Positions 45,816 through 54,503 of a stretch of DNA of 64,000 nucleotides are shown here, piece after piece; the stretch's first letter is position 1, and every line of letters starts with the position of its first letter. The position numbers and the translations under genes are program-made. The notes beneath the pieces were generated by a model. That model did no database searches, was not told the DNA's origin, and saw nothing but the letters and a program-made list of their open reading frames with translations. This stretch comes from Novosphingobium barchaimii LL02 (GTDB taxonomy: Bacteria; Pseudomonadota; Alphaproteobacteria; Sphingomonadales; Sphingomonadaceae), in the NCBI RefSeq assembly GCF_001046635.1, contig NZ_KQ130455.1, positions 251,103-315,102 of the forward strand. The letters run 5' to 3'.

Positions 45816-46430
45816 ATGAGAAACATCCCCGCGTTCAGCGCTACCGCTCTAATGGCGCTCTCGCTCGCTGCCTGCTCCGGCGGTGAACCGGCTGGCGGTG
45901 CTTCGGCGACGGGGGCGGCCCGGGAAGAAAGCACCGCGCCCGCTATGGATGCTACGCAGGCCGCGCCGACCGAGACGGCTCCGGCGATGCCTCCTTCGGC
46001 GAACGTGATCGGACTGGAAGGCCTCGGCGATCTCAAGATCGGCCAGCCCGTGCCCAAAGGCAGTACATGGGCCCAGCGCGGAGCGCAGGCCAGCGATGCC
46101 TGCAGCACCGTCACGTCGCCCGACTATCCCGGAGTCTACGCCATCGTGGAACAGGACAAGGTCCGGCGCATCACGGTAGGCAAGCGCTCCGACGTGAAAC
46201 TGGTCGAGGGCATCGGTGTGGGCGCCACTGAAAAGGACGTCGTGAAGTGGTTCGCGGGTTTTCGCGAGGAGGCGCACAAGTACGAGAACGCCCCGGCCAA
46301 ATATCTTACCGCCCCCAACGCGGCGAGCGGCGACCCGGCGCTGCGCTTCGAGATCGGACAGGACGGCAAGGTCAGCCTGATCCACGTCGGCACGATGCCG
46401 GTGCTGGGCTATGTCGAGGGCTGCCTCTGA
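45816..46430 (+). CDS. Putative lipoprotein, function unknown
   Basis: The 204-aa protein has a lipoprotein signal with lipobox LSLAAC (Cys about residue 20), then a 45-residue Ala/Pro/Thr-rich linker and a folded domain (GLGDLKIGQPVPKGSTWAQR, VYAIVEQDKVRRITVGKRSD). The C-terminal half (ATEKDVVKWF, DPALRFEIGQDGKVSLIHVG) resembles small beta-repeat periplasmic domains. ATG at 45816. It lies just upstream of a YciI gene on the same strand. Confidence 0.65.
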   Translation: MRNIPAFSATALMALSLAACSGGEPAGGASATGAAREESTAPAMDATQAAPTETAPAMPPSANVIGLEGLGDLKIGQPVPKGSTWAQRGAQASDACSTVTSPDYPGVYAIVEQDKVRRITVGKRSDVKLVEGIGVGATEKDVVKWFAGFREEAHKYENAPAKYLTAPNAASGDPALRFEIGQDGKVSLIHVGTMPVLGYVEGCL

Positions 46431-46474
46431 CCCGACCCCTTTCCAGCGCGGCCGATCCCCGGCTAGGACAGGGT

Positions 46475-46777
46475 ATGAACCACTACCTGCTCACTTATAC
46501 GCTGGCGGCCGACTATCTTGAACGCCGTCCCCAGTTTCGCGCCGATCACCTCACGCTTGCGTGGGAGGCGGCCGATCGCGGCGAACTGGTGATGGGCGGC
46601 GCGGTGGAAGATCCGGTAGATACGGCGCAGCTCCTGTTTGCCGGGGAAAGCACCGATGCCGCCGAGGCTTTCGCCCGCGCCGACCCTTACGTGGTGAATG
46701 GCCTTGTCCAGCGGTGGAGCGTGCGGCGATGGAATACCGTGGTCGGCGCCGGTGCTGCCCGCCCGGTGCGCCCATGA
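46475..46777 (+). CDS. YciI-like protein
   Basis: The 100-aa protein has the YciI fold pattern: HYLLTYTLAADYLERRPQFR, DHLTLAWEAADRGELVMGGA with the conserved His and Gly positions, and then AFARADPYVVNGLVQRWSVR. Members often act as small dimeric oxygenase-like or scavenging proteins. The ATG at 46475 gives the family length; its stop overlaps the next start (ATGA). Confidence 0.85.
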   Translation: MNHYLLTYTLAADYLERRPQFRADHLTLAWEAADRGELVMGGAVEDPVDTAQLLFAGESTDAAEAFARADPYVVNGLVQRWSVRRWNTVVGAGAARPVRP

Positions 46778-47160
46778 GCGCGGCCGAACTGGCTATCCGC
46801 ACCCGCCGCGCTGCCTTCAACCGCGCCATTGCCAAGGGCGATGCGGCGGCGATCGGGCCGATCCTCGCGCGGGACTGCGTCATGATTACCGGTAGCGACA
46901 GCGCGGTGATCGCGGGCCGCATGGCACAAGTGAAAGTCTGGCGGCGAGAATTCGCCGATGCCGGACGGATGGTTTATCTGCGGACCAGCGAAAGCGTGAC
47001 CGTCTCGCCGGTCGAGCCGATAGCCATGGAGCATGGCCGCTGGAAGGGCGCCGCTACAGACGGCGAGGCGGCGCTCGCCTCGGGCACTTACGCAGCGAAG
47101 TGGCGCGAAGTGGCGGGCGATTGGGTCATCGAGGCGGAAGTCTTCGTCACGCTTGGTTAG
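46774..47160 (+). CDS. SnoaL/DUF4440-like NTF2-fold protein
   Basis: The 128-aa protein has a typical DUF4440 opening (IRTRRAAFNRAIAKGDAAAI) followed by ILARDCVMITGSDSAVIAGR and ends in TYAAKWREVAGDWVIEAEVF. The NTF2 fold binds small molecules in a pocket; the ligand is unknown. Start by ATGA overlap with the YciI gene. Confidence 0.8.
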   Translation: MSAAELAIRTRRAAFNRAIAKGDAAAIGPILARDCVMITGSDSAVIAGRMAQVKVWRREFADAGRMVYLRTSESVTVSPVEPIAMEHGRWKGAATDGEAALASGTYAAKWREVAGDWVIEAEVFVTLG

Positions 47161-47331
47161 CTGTACATTGTAAGGGCTTGGGGCTGGCCGCGCGATAGGG
47201 TATGGGCAAGTCTGCAACCCGGCGCGGGGTCGCGCCGCCGGGTTGCCGTTGAGGGTTCCCGAACATGGCCGCTGCCCGCAAATCGCACGCGCAATTCCTG
47301 CGCGTCGGAAGGGGTGCAGGAGCCTGTATCG

Positions 47332-47628
47332 ATGAATTCAGAATCTGCCGCCCCCGAGGCTCTCATGCGCGACGCGGGCAAACTGATGGTCGAGGCAGGC
47401 TCGGTCATTGCCTTGCGCACCGCACGTATCGGTCAGGGCGATCCCGGCGCTGGCGACGAAATGGTGCGTATGGTCACCGAGAAGGTCTGGGCCGGCTGGG
47501 AATGGAGCCTGGCGCTGGCGAGCGGCCAGCTAGGCCGTGATCCCGGCACCGTGTGCCGCCGCACGCTCACCTATTACCGCCGCGCCGTGCGCGCCAACCT
47601 GCACCGGCTCTCCAGCAACGACGAGTGA
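47332..47628 (+). CDS. Small helical protein, paralogue of the one at 43474
   Basis: The 98-aa protein is all-helical, with ALMRDAGKLMVEAGSVIALR early and a C-terminal LTYYRRAVRANLHRLSSNDE. The pattern YRR-V-AN-xRLS and the preceding EKVxAGxE-LA stretch are shared with the protein at 43474, so the two are probably paralogues. ATG at 47332 has GGAG upstream. Function unknown; phasin-like resemblance is by shape only. Confidence 0.65.
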   Translation: MNSESAAPEALMRDAGKLMVEAGSVIALRTARIGQGDPGAGDEMVRMVTEKVWAGWEWSLALASGQLGRDPGTVCRRTLTYYRRAVRANLHRLSSNDE

Positions 47629-47645
47629 CAATGGCCCGCGTTTTC

Positions 47646-48317
47646 TCAGCGCACGTTGAGGCCGAGTTCGCCCAGTAGCTGACCGGCCTGTTCGCTGGAG
47701 ATCGTCGCGCCGCGAAAAAGCCGCGCATCGGCGAGTTTCAGGCCGCCCAGATCCGCGCCGCGCAAATCGGCGCCATCGAAGCGCGCGCCCTGGACGTGGG
47801 CGTCGCGCAGGCTGCAACCGATGAAAGTGGCGTGGCGGAAGTCGCATTTGCCCAGGTCCGCTTGCGAGAAGTCGATCCGCTCCAGTCGCGCCTTGCGGAA
47901 CGAGTGGCCGGCCAGGCGCGCGTTGACCAGCAATGTCTCATCGAAAATCACGTCGATCGCGCGCGCCTCGGTGAGATCGGCGCCGGTCAGCTTGCAGCGT
48001 TCGATCCGCGCGGAATCGAGCGTGGCCCGGCGCAGGGACGCATTGTTGAAGTCGCACGATATGAACTTCGCATCGGCAAGGTCGCACTCCGTGAAATCCG
48101 CGAAGGCGCCCCGGCAAGAGGTCCAGAGGGTTGTCTCCAGCCTGGCGCGGGCGAAATCGGTGCGGCGCAGCGAACAACGCTCGAACCGCCAGCCGGTAAG
48201 CTCCAGACCGGAGAGGTTCGCGTCCTCCAGATCGCAGTCGATCAGGTGGCGCGGCAGTGCCAGCAGCCCCTCGATGTCGGCCCGCGTCAGCGTCCTGTCG
48301 GAAATCGGTTCGTCCAT
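47646..48317 (-). CDS. Pentapeptide-repeat protein (Qnr/McbG-like)
   Basis: The 223-aa protein is built from A(D/N)LxX repeats: CDLEDANLSGLELTGWRFER, then runs such as CDLADAKFISCDFNNASLRR, CKLTGADLTEARAIDVIFDE and ARFDGADLRGADLGGLKLAD, forming a right-handed quadrilateral helix. Its size matches Qnr and McbG, DNA mimics that protect gyrase from quinolones. Whether this one acts on gyrase is unknown. It is alone on the minus strand. Confidence 0.88.
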   Translation of the reverse strand: MDEPISDRTLTRADIEGLLALPRHLIDCDLEDANLSGLELTGWRFERCSLRRTDFARARLETTLWTSCRGAFADFTECDLADAKFISCDFNNASLRRATLDSARIERCKLTGADLTEARAIDVIFDETLLVNARLAGHSFRKARLERIDFSQADLGKCDFRHATFIGCSLRDAHVQGARFDGADLRGADLGGLKLADARLFRGATISSEQAGQLLGELGLNVR

Positions 48318-48356
48318 GTCCGGCTGTTAGCGGCTGGCCCACAGGCGTGACAGCCT

Positions 48357-48923
48357 CTAATTCGCGCCTTCGGCGGCCATTACGTCCTGCGCCGCGTCGG
48401 CAGCGCGCCGGGCGGCGTCCGATGCAGTGTCGCTCTGGCGGGACGGGGCTGCCTGTTCCCGGACGGCTGTATCGCCGCCCTGGATCGCGGGCACCGGGTC
48501 CTCGCCGTAGCGTTCATCAGCATAGTCGTCGTAATTGCGCATGTCCCGGCGACCGGGACCATCGCCGCGAACCCAGCCTTCGTCTTCGTAGCCACCGCGT
48601 GGGGGGTAGCCGTCGTCCGCATAGCCTTGCGGCGCAGGATAGGGCGGAGCGGCATCTTCGCCAGACGATCCGGGCCCGAATGGCCAGGCTGGGGAGTCGA
48701 GCAGGGACAAGCCCTCGTCAAGCCAGGACTGGCGGACCGCCGGCGCGGCATAACCATACTCGGCGTCATTGGCCGCGACAGGATCACGGCGCGCTGTTTC
48801 GGCTCCGGCGCCATGATCGGCTGCATCACGATAGGGACGCATCGCGCCCGTCGTCATCCCGGCGAACACTGCGCCGGCAAGGCCGCCAACAATCAGCAGC
48901 AGGACGAGTTTGCCCGCAGCCAT
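48357..48923 (-). CDS. Membrane-anchored hypothetical protein
   Basis: The 188-aa protein has one N-terminal membrane segment (LVLLLIVGGLAGAVFAGMTT) and a long hydrophilic tail rich in G, P, Y, D, E and R that looks disordered, ending in an Ala-rich helix. No family is recognised. The ATG at 48923 was chosen because the membrane segment begins there. Confidence 0.5.
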   Translation of the reverse strand: MAAGKLVLLLIVGGLAGAVFAGMTTGAMRPYRDAADHGAGAETARRDPVAANDAEYGYAAPAVRQSWLDEGLSLLDSPAWPFGPGSSGEDAAPPYPAPQGYADDGYPPRGGYEDEGWVRGDGPGRRDMRNYDDYADERYGEDPVPAIQGGDTAVREQAAPSRQSDTASDAARRAADAAQDVMAAEGAN

Positions 48924-49000
48924 CGAACCTCCAGAAGTTCTCACTATTTTCCCGAGAGGGAGGCATAGACGGGCGTGGCTGTCGGCGTGCTGAACGCAAA

Positions 49001-49038
49001 GAAAAAGGGCGCCGTCCCGCTCAAGGGGGACGGCGCCC
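49001..49038 (-). terminator. Intrinsic terminator of the 90-aa secreted protein gene
   Basis: A 12-bp perfect stem (GGGCGCCGTCCC and complement, 49007-49018 and 49027-49038) with an 8-nt loop, followed on the minus strand by TTTTTC. It lies 67 bp after the stop of the gene at 49105. Confidence 0.88.
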
Positions 49039-49104
49039 TGTTCGGGGCTGCTTCAACCGGGCGTGGGAGAGAGAGGAGAGTGCCCGGATACGCGGCCGCG
49101 CAAA

Positions 49105-49377
49105 TTAGTTGCCGAGGTTCAGCTTGGCAGCTTCAGCGGTCGTGAACGACACGTAGCGGCTGTTGTAGGTGCCCGAAACGCGGTCGCCCTTGACGTAGAG
49201 GCGGAACGGCACGCCGGCAGAGGTGTTGCCGTCGATCACGGTGACCTTGCCCTTCTGCTGGGTGGTGTAGGCGTAGTTCACGCCCTCATGCGAAAACGCG
49301 CGAGCATCGTTGGCCTGAGCGACCGCCGGAACAACCATGAGAGATACAGCGGCAGTGGCGAAAATGGTCTTGAACAT
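49105..49377 (-). CDS. Small secreted protein, function unknown
   Basis: The 90-aa protein has a Sec signal peptide (MFKTIFATAAVSLMVVPAVA) cleaved after AQA and a short beta-rich mature part: NYAYTTQQKGKVTVIDGNTS, then GVPFRLYVKGDRVSGTYNSR and ending in VSFTTAEAAKLNLGN. It is a type common in sphingomonads but not named. Followed by a strong terminator. Confidence 0.65.
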   Translation of the reverse strand: MFKTIFATAAVSLMVVPAVAQANDARAFSHEGVNYAYTTQQKGKVTVIDGNTSAGVPFRLYVKGDRVSGTYNSRYVSFTTAEAAKLNLGN

Positions 49378-49699
49378 GGCAAAATCCCTAAGTCTGAGAG
49401 GCAGGAACTTGCCTCGGCATCATTCGTTTTGGCTTGTCTTGTTGCGCTGCAGCAAAAGCGGATGTCGCGGCTGCGCGCAATTTCAATACGCGAACCATCA
49501 GATGCAAATTTTGCAATCACCTGGTTTTTTGCCTGATTTTTAAGCACATGCCGAGAACGCCGTGTCCGTAAAAAAACGACGAACGGTGGCTATTGCCGCT
49601 GCGCAGGCCGAAATTGGCTTGGCAGAGGTCATATCGCGGCCGGTGATTCGGGCCCGAGCGGACTTGTTCAATTATCGGCAAGTGGGTTAGGTTCGGCGC
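49378..49699. other. 322-bp gap between divergent small genes
   Basis: No gene is supported; short frames in the area lack ribosome-binding sites. It is AT-richer in the middle and should hold promoters for the two divergent genes on each side. Confidence 0.4.
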
Positions 49700-50140
49700 A
49701 TGACCCGTTCCCCCCTCCCGATGCTGGCGCCGATCTTGGCCTTCTTCGCTCTTGCAGCATGTCATTCTGCGGGGGAGCAGGTGCCCGGCGATACAAACGA
49801 CCGCAATCCGTGGAACGGCATCGCTGCCGGAGAAGTCGTACATTTCCTGGGGACCGAGCCATTCTGGGGCGGCCAGGTAGGGCCCGATGGCCTCACCTAC
49901 ACCACGCCGGAGAACGAAAAGGGCGAGACGGTTGCAGTCAACCGTTTTGCGGGGCGCGGCGGGGTTTCGTTCAGCGGGACGCTAGCGGGCGGTGCGGCGA
50001 CGCTGATGGTGACGCCGGCCCCTTGCGGTGACGGCATGTCAGACGCGCGCTACCCGTTCATCGTCACGTTGCAGATCGCCCAGAAGACGCGCAGCGGCTG
50101 CGGCTGGACCGAAAAACGGCCGCGTACCACTGGGCAGTAG
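49700..50140 (+). CDS. Putative lipoprotein, COG3650-like
   Basis: The 146-aa protein has a lipoprotein signal with lipobox ALAAC (Cys near residue 21) and then the pattern FLGTEPFWGGQVGPDGLTYT, TPENEKGETVAVNRFAGRGG and a C-terminal CGDGMSDARYPFIVTLQI with paired cysteines, as in the COG3650 membrane-protein family. Function is unknown. Confidence 0.65.
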   Translation: MTRSPLPMLAPILAFFALAACHSAGEQVPGDTNDRNPWNGIAAGEVVHFLGTEPFWGGQVGPDGLTYTTPENEKGETVAVNRFAGRGGVSFSGTLAGGAATLMVTPAPCGDGMSDARYPFIVTLQIAQKTRSGCGWTEKRPRTTGQ

Positions 50141-50158
50141 TTTCAGGCGGCGAGCTTT

Positions 50159-50467
50159 TCAGCGCTTGCGTACGAACTCGGCGCGCAGGACGAGGCCTTT
50201 GATTCCGGGGAACTTGCAGTCGATTTCCTGCGCGTCGCCGGTGAGGCGGATCGACTTGATAACGGTGCCCTGCTTGAGCGTCTGACCCGCGCCCTTCACG
50301 TCGAGATCCTTGATGAGGGTTACCTGGTCGCCATCGGCCAGGAGGTTGCCCACGGCGTCTCGCACTTCGATCCGGTCGGCGGCGGCACGGCGATCCGCGA
50401 GATCGGCGGCGGACATCCACTCACCGCTTTCCTCGTCATAGACGTAGTCTTCATCGTCACCGGGCAT
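50159..50467 (-). CDS. PhnA/YjdM C-terminal-domain protein
   Basis: The 102-aa protein has the PhnA SH3-like domain: VRDAVGNLLADGDQVTLIKD, LDVKGAGQTLKQGTVIKSIR and ending in CKFPGIKGLVLRAEFVRKR. The N-terminal zinc ribbon of E. coli YjdM is absent; instead there is an acidic EDYVYDEESGEWMSA. The ATG at 50467 precedes this. The family's link to phosphonate use is doubtful. Next on the same strand after OsmC (75 bp). Confidence 0.8.
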   Translation of the reverse strand: MPGDDEDYVYDEESGEWMSAADLADRRAAADRIEVRDAVGNLLADGDQVTLIKDLDVKGAGQTLKQGTVIKSIRLTGDAQEIDCKFPGIKGLVLRAEFVRKR

Positions 50468-50541
50468 GGCCGCATCCTGTTCGGGCGCGGCGGATATCGC
50501 CGCGCCCGAATTCCATGGCCGATACGGGGCGTGAAATCCAG

Positions 50542-50970
50542 TCAGCCCGCCAGTGACTTCTCGAGCGTGACCTCGCAGTTCAGCAGCTTCGATATCGGGC
50601 ACCCGGCCTTTGCCTCGTCGGCGATGCGGGCGAAGTCTTCGGGGGTGATGCCCGGGATCGAGGCTTTAAGGGTCAGTGCCGACTTTGTGACGGTAAACCC
50701 GTCGCCGTCCTTGTCGAGCGTCACCGTGCACTGCGTGTCGAGGGTGCCGTCCGGGTGGCCGGCGCCGGCCAGGGCAAAGCTGGTTGCCATTGTGAAGCAG
50801 GCGGCGTGGGCGGCGGCGATCAGTTCTTCGGGGTTGGTGCCGGGCTTGCCTTCGAAGCGGGTGCCGAAGCCGTAGGGCTGCTCGCTAAGCACGCCGGACT
50901 TGGTGGAGATCGAGCCCTTGCCGTCCTTGCCGAGGCCTTCGTAGCGGGCGGAAGCGGTGTTCGTGGTCAT
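50542..50970 (-). CDS. osmC: OsmC family peroxiredoxin
   Basis: OsmC reduces organic hydroperoxides with two cysteines. The 142-aa protein has both: one in EELIAAAHAACFTMATSFAL and one in ADEAKAGCPISKLLNCEVTL, and the conserved PYGFGTRFEGKPGTNPEELI. The ATG at 50970 gives the normal start. Its neighbour downstream is the PhnA-like gene. Confidence 0.92.
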   Translation of the reverse strand: MTTNTASARYEGLGKDGKGSISTKSGVLSEQPYGFGTRFEGKPGTNPEELIAAAHAACFTMATSFALAGAGHPDGTLDTQCTVTLDKDGDGFTVTKSALTLKASIPGITPEDFARIADEAKAGCPISKLLNCEVTLEKSLAG

Positions 50971-51404
50971 GATCGGGGCCTTTCTGGTGGTGTATTCAAG
51001 TGCCGGTCCCTGCAACGCGGTGCGCGGGGCAGGGTTCCTGAACTGTCTGCGGGGGCGATTCGGCGCAGATCCGCTTAATCGTCCGCATTTGCGTCTGCAG
51101 CATCGGCTTAGCGTATCATCTGCGCCGTGAAGGCAGGATGACAGCGTTTCAGCCCAGAAAACCGGCTAGAGATGAGCGTGATCCCGCGCCGCTTGGCGGC
51201 TTTGGTGGCTGGCGTCCGTGGCTGGAGCCGCGCGTGCAATGACGAAACCACCCGGTACACCTATCGTTTTGCACTGCGGAAAGCGCAAGAATCCTAAGGT
51301 TCCTGAGGATTGTTCGCTTGGAGGGTGGCCTCGCCGGGTGGTACCAATTGTTCACTAGATGACGGACCGCGAAACGGTACCGACACGGGAAGAGGATGAT
51401 TGTC
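50971..51404. other. 434-bp region without a supported gene
   Basis: Only short overlapping frames are seen. An imperfect hairpin (GCGCAAGAATCCTAAGG pairing with CCTGAGGATTGTTCGC) lies at 51283-51317. Confidence 0.45.
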
Positions 51405-51509
51405 ATGAAGCAATTCCTGACAGCGTTGCACACGGGCCTGGTCCTGTTTGCGATGGCGGTCACTGGTCCGGGGCACGGGGCTGCTGCAGATGCGAGGCGG
51501 ACGCGATGA
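51405..51509 (+). CDS. Possible 34-aa secreted peptide
   Basis: The frame begins MKQFLTALHTGLVLFAMAVT and ends after about ten polar and basic residues. The hydrophobic run with a lysine before it looks like a signal peptide or small membrane helix. A GAAGAGGA lies 9-16 nt upstream. It is below the usual cutoff and is only a suggestion. Confidence 0.3.
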   Translation: MKQFLTALHTGLVLFAMAVTGPGHGAAADARRTR

Positions 51510-51866
51510 GCGGCGCTTGCCACGTGCGCGGCACTCTTGCTCCCATGCGGAAAATCTGACGCTGATCCAGCCCAGGCTGGCCTGACCGGATACGCAACGT
51601 GAATACGTCGGGATAAAAAACAACAACGCAGGGAGAACGATCGCGATGGTCGGCTGGGCCGTCGCGAAGAGCCGAGGGACGGGGAGACGCGCGAGGCGCG
51701 GCGGGGCTACACCGCCGCGCCTCGTTGCGCTGTATCCTCAGGCTCCGGGTGATCCCGGTTGAAAGTCTACTTCATCCTGGCGCGGGCGGGGTCGCAGGGG
51801 CAAATTCTGCCGGCCGCGTCGCGCAAAAATCGATCCCGAGACGCGCGCTCGCCAACGCTGATGGGT
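51510..51866. other. 357-bp intergenic region with a strong hairpin
   Basis: No gene seen. A perfect 12-bp stem (GAGGCGCGGCGG / CCGCCGCGCCTC) with a 7-nt loop lies at 51693-51723; it may end transcription on either strand but has no T-run. Confidence 0.45.
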
Positions 51867-52283
51867 TTACCGTTTATCCGCTTCTTCCGCCGGGAAAAAC
51901 CGCTGGATTACATCCCTTGCCAGACGCGCTGGCCGCAGGGTCGAGGCATCGAGGCAGCACCAGCTGGATTTCACTTCGGCCAGAACCTCTTCTCCGCGCC
52001 TGATCACGGTTTCGTAGAAGGCGCGGGCCCCCTGCACCTTTTCCAGGAGAACGGTGGCGATGACATCGTCTTCGAGGAACGCCGGCTTCCGGTATGTAAT
52101 CTCGTGCTTTATTGCCACCCAGAGATGCTGATTGATCGCTTCCGCCGGGGCTAAGGCGCGCCAGTGATCGACCACGGCCGCCTGAACCCACTTCAGGTAG
52201 CTGGCGTTGTTGACATGACCCATAAAGTCGATGTCTGCAGGATCGATACCGATCGAAAACTGATGAGGGATGGCGTGGTTCAC
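51867..52283 (-). CDS. 4HBT-type acyl-CoA thioesterase
   Basis: The 138-aa hot-dog-fold protein has the YbgC/FcbC-type active-site region IDPADIDFMGHVNNASYLKW with the conserved Asp and HVNN, then VAIKHEITYRKPAFLEDDVI. It hydrolyses acyl-CoA esters, the exact substrate being unknown. The stop at 51867 is close to the preceding hairpin. Confidence 0.88.
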   Translation of the reverse strand: MNHAIPHQFSIGIDPADIDFMGHVNNASYLKWVQAAVVDHWRALAPAEAINQHLWVAIKHEITYRKPAFLEDDVIATVLLEKVQGARAFYETVIRRGEEVLAEVKSSWCCLDASTLRPARLARDVIQRFFPAEEADKR

Positions 52284-52386
52284 GTATACGTCAATAGCAC
52301 TCCCAACGCGTCAGAGGAAGTGGATTGGGCCAATTCATCTCGCCGCCAGTGCCGCCAATCCGGCATCCGGCCCCAATGGGAGCAGT

Positions 52387-53538
52387 TCAGCCGCGTGCTT
52401 TTTGCCGGATGAGACGCAGATAGGTGTCGGCAACGGCCTGATTGATACGGTCCCAGCTGAATTCGCTGGCCCGCAGGGCGCCCGCCTGGCCGTGATTGCA
52501 GCGCAAGTCGCTGTTCTCGATATAGCTTTTGAGGGCCTCGGCGAACTGGTGGACGGCGCCCGGCGGGATCAGTCGGCCCGAGACGCGGTCGTCGACAAGG
52601 CTTTGACTGCCGGTGGCAGCGGCAGCGACTACGGACAAGCCGCAGGCCATGGCCTCCAGCGTGACGTTACCGAAGGTCTCGGTGACGGAAGGGTTGAACA
52701 GCACATCCATCGAGGCGACCGCGCGGCCCAGATCCGATCCCATCTGGAAACCGACGAAAGCGGCGCCAGGCAGGCGCTCCTCGAACCATTCGCGCGCCGG
52801 ACCCTCGCCGATTACCAGCACCTTATGGGTTACGCCGCGGCGGCGCAGCTCATCGAGCGTGTCGGAAAAGACGTCGAGCCCTTTTTCCATGACCAGACGG
52901 CCCAGAAAGCCGATTGCCACTTCGTGATCGGCGATGCCGTGGCTGCGTCGCCATTCCAGGTCGCGGCGGCCGGGGTTGAAAACTTCGTGGTCGACCCCGC
53001 GCGACCAGATCGAGACGTCGTAGTTCATCCGCTGCTCGCGCAGCAGCTGCGCCATGCTTTCGGATGGCGCGACAAGAGCATCGCAGCGGCGGTAGAAGCG
53101 GCGCAGCATCGCCTCGATCAGCGGCTCTCCCCAGGCCATGTTGTAATAGCGCAGGTACGTCTCGAACCGGGTGTGGACCGAGGACAGCACCGGCAGATTG
53201 CGCCGGCGCGCCCAGGTCACGGCCTGATGCCCGACCGGATCGGGCGAGGAGACGTGAACGACATTGGGCTGGAACTTGGCGAGGTCGCGGCCGGCCTTGC
53301 CCCAGAAGGTCAGGGGGATGCGATACTCGGGCCGGTTGGGGAAGGCGACAGAGTGGACGCTCACGAGATCACCGGTCGGCTCGAACGCCGGATTGGGGAC
53401 GGTCGGCGCATAGACTCGAACTTGCGCGCCCTGGCTTAACAGGTAGCCGACAAGACGGTTGAGCGCCTGATTGGCGCCGTCGCGGACGTAGTTGTAGTTG
53501 CCAGAAAACAGGGCGATGCGCAGGTCGGCGGTATTCAT
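52387..53538 (-). CDS. GT4-family glycosyltransferase
   Basis: The 383-aa protein has a GT-B fold: N-terminal IALFSGNYNYVRDGANQALN with a VVHVSSPDPVGHQAVTWARR region and a GT1-type C-terminal IGFLGRLVMEKGLDVFSDTL and NPSVTETFGNVTLEAMACGL with the ETFGNVTLE retaining signature. It is similar to lipid or polysaccharide mannosyl- or glucosyltransferases of the MgtA type. The ATG at 53538 was chosen over 53685 because family similarity begins at MNTADLRIAL. Substrate unknown. Confidence 0.88.
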   Translation of the reverse strand: MNTADLRIALFSGNYNYVRDGANQALNRLVGYLLSQGAQVRVYAPTVPNPAFEPTGDLVSVHSVAFPNRPEYRIPLTFWGKAGRDLAKFQPNVVHVSSPDPVGHQAVTWARRRNLPVLSSVHTRFETYLRYYNMAWGEPLIEAMLRRFYRRCDALVAPSESMAQLLREQRMNYDVSIWSRGVDHEVFNPGRRDLEWRRSHGIADHEVAIGFLGRLVMEKGLDVFSDTLDELRRRGVTHKVLVIGEGPAREWFEERLPGAAFVGFQMGSDLGRAVASMDVLFNPSVTETFGNVTLEAMACGLSVVAAAATGSQSLVDDRVSGRLIPPGAVHQFAEALKSYIENSDLRCNHGQAGALRASEFSWDRINQAVADTYLRLIRQKARG

Positions 53539-53705
53539 GATGGGCTGGCCCATAGCCGCCCCCGCCACACTTGGCGAGGGCGGTTCATGGCAAGCCGGGA
53601 ACTGCCCTGGCAAGTGCGGCTCGCGGGCAACGCTGTCCGCATTCGTTATGATCGAATCCGGCCAGGCGCCGCTCCGCGAGTCCATTTATTCGCGTGCGTC
53701 AGGAT

Positions 53706-54203
53706 TTAACGGCGGCGCCAGTCGCGATCATGGCGGTCGTCGCGGCGATCCCAGCGGCGGTCGCCCCTGCGGTCATGGCGGTCATAGCGGCGATCGTTGC
53801 CCCAGTTGCGGCCGCGATCCCAGCCATTGCCCCAGCGATCACCGCGGCTGTAACGGTCGCGGTAATAGGGCGCATAATAGCGGTCGTAATACCGATCGCG
53901 GTAATAGCGATTGGGGTTGCCGGCATAGTAATAGTAGCGGTCCGGACGCCCGCGCACGGTGACGTAGCGGCGCGAATCGTAGCGGCCACGGTCGTAGTAG
54001 TAGCGGTCGCCGCGATCAGCGATGGCCGCGCCAACGGCGAGGCCGATCACGCCGGCACCGATCGCTATGGCAGCATCGTTGCCACCGCCCCGGCCATAAT
54101 AGCGGTCACGGGCCTGTGCCGGTGACGTCGCCAGGAGCACGGATGCCGCGAGCGCAGCTCCCATGGCCAGCTTTTTACCAAATGTCTTCAACGAGGTATT
54201 CAT
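53706..54203 (-). CDS. Secreted glycine-zipper, arginine/tyrosine-rich protein
   Basis: The 165-aa protein has a signal peptide (KLAMGAALAASVLLATSPAQ), a glycine-zipper helix AAIAIGAGVIGLAVGAAIAD and a long tail of R, Y, D, G and W repeats (RYYRDRYYDRYY, then RHDRRGDRRWDRR) that looks disordered. The gene at 54504 has the same architecture, so the two are tandem paralogues. Function unknown; RcnB-like and envelope proteins show similar tails. Confidence 0.65.
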   Translation of the reverse strand: MNTSLKTFGKKLAMGAALAASVLLATSPAQARDRYYGRGGGNDAAIAIGAGVIGLAVGAAIADRGDRYYYDRGRYDSRRYVTVRGRPDRYYYYAGNPNRYYRDRYYDRYYAPYYRDRYSRGDRWGNGWDRGRNWGNDRRYDRHDRRGDRRWDRRDDRHDRDWRRR

Positions 54204-54503
54204 GTCATTGGACTCCCTTTCCGGGCCAACCGGGTAACGGCGGTTGCGGTGGGCGCGTTGGTTGCAAAATGGTCCCCGAGGACTGAACCGCGAGTGAATT
54301 TGTCATCAGGCGCATCGTGCCTGCGACGAACCGATCGGTTTGGGCGGCAATTTGAAATCGCGGTGCAATGCGCGGCGTTTTGGGCAGCGGGTTTGGGCAG
54401 GGTGTTTTGGTAAGCCATGCATGCAAAGACGCCCGGCCAGGAGGGGGGCCGGGCGTCGCGCGGGCCGGGTGAGGGGGATTACCCGGCCGCTCTCGCATCT
54501 GGA
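54204..54503. other. 300-bp gap between tandem paralogues
   Basis: Nothing is supported as a gene. It should contain the promoter of the downstream paralogue. No terminator with a T-run is obvious. Confidence 0.35.

Noticed and set aside
53498-54125. Plus-strand frames over the glycine-zipper genes, rich in V, A and I
   Set aside because: They are antisense products of R/Y-rich repeats. The minus-strand genes have signal peptides and fit each other.
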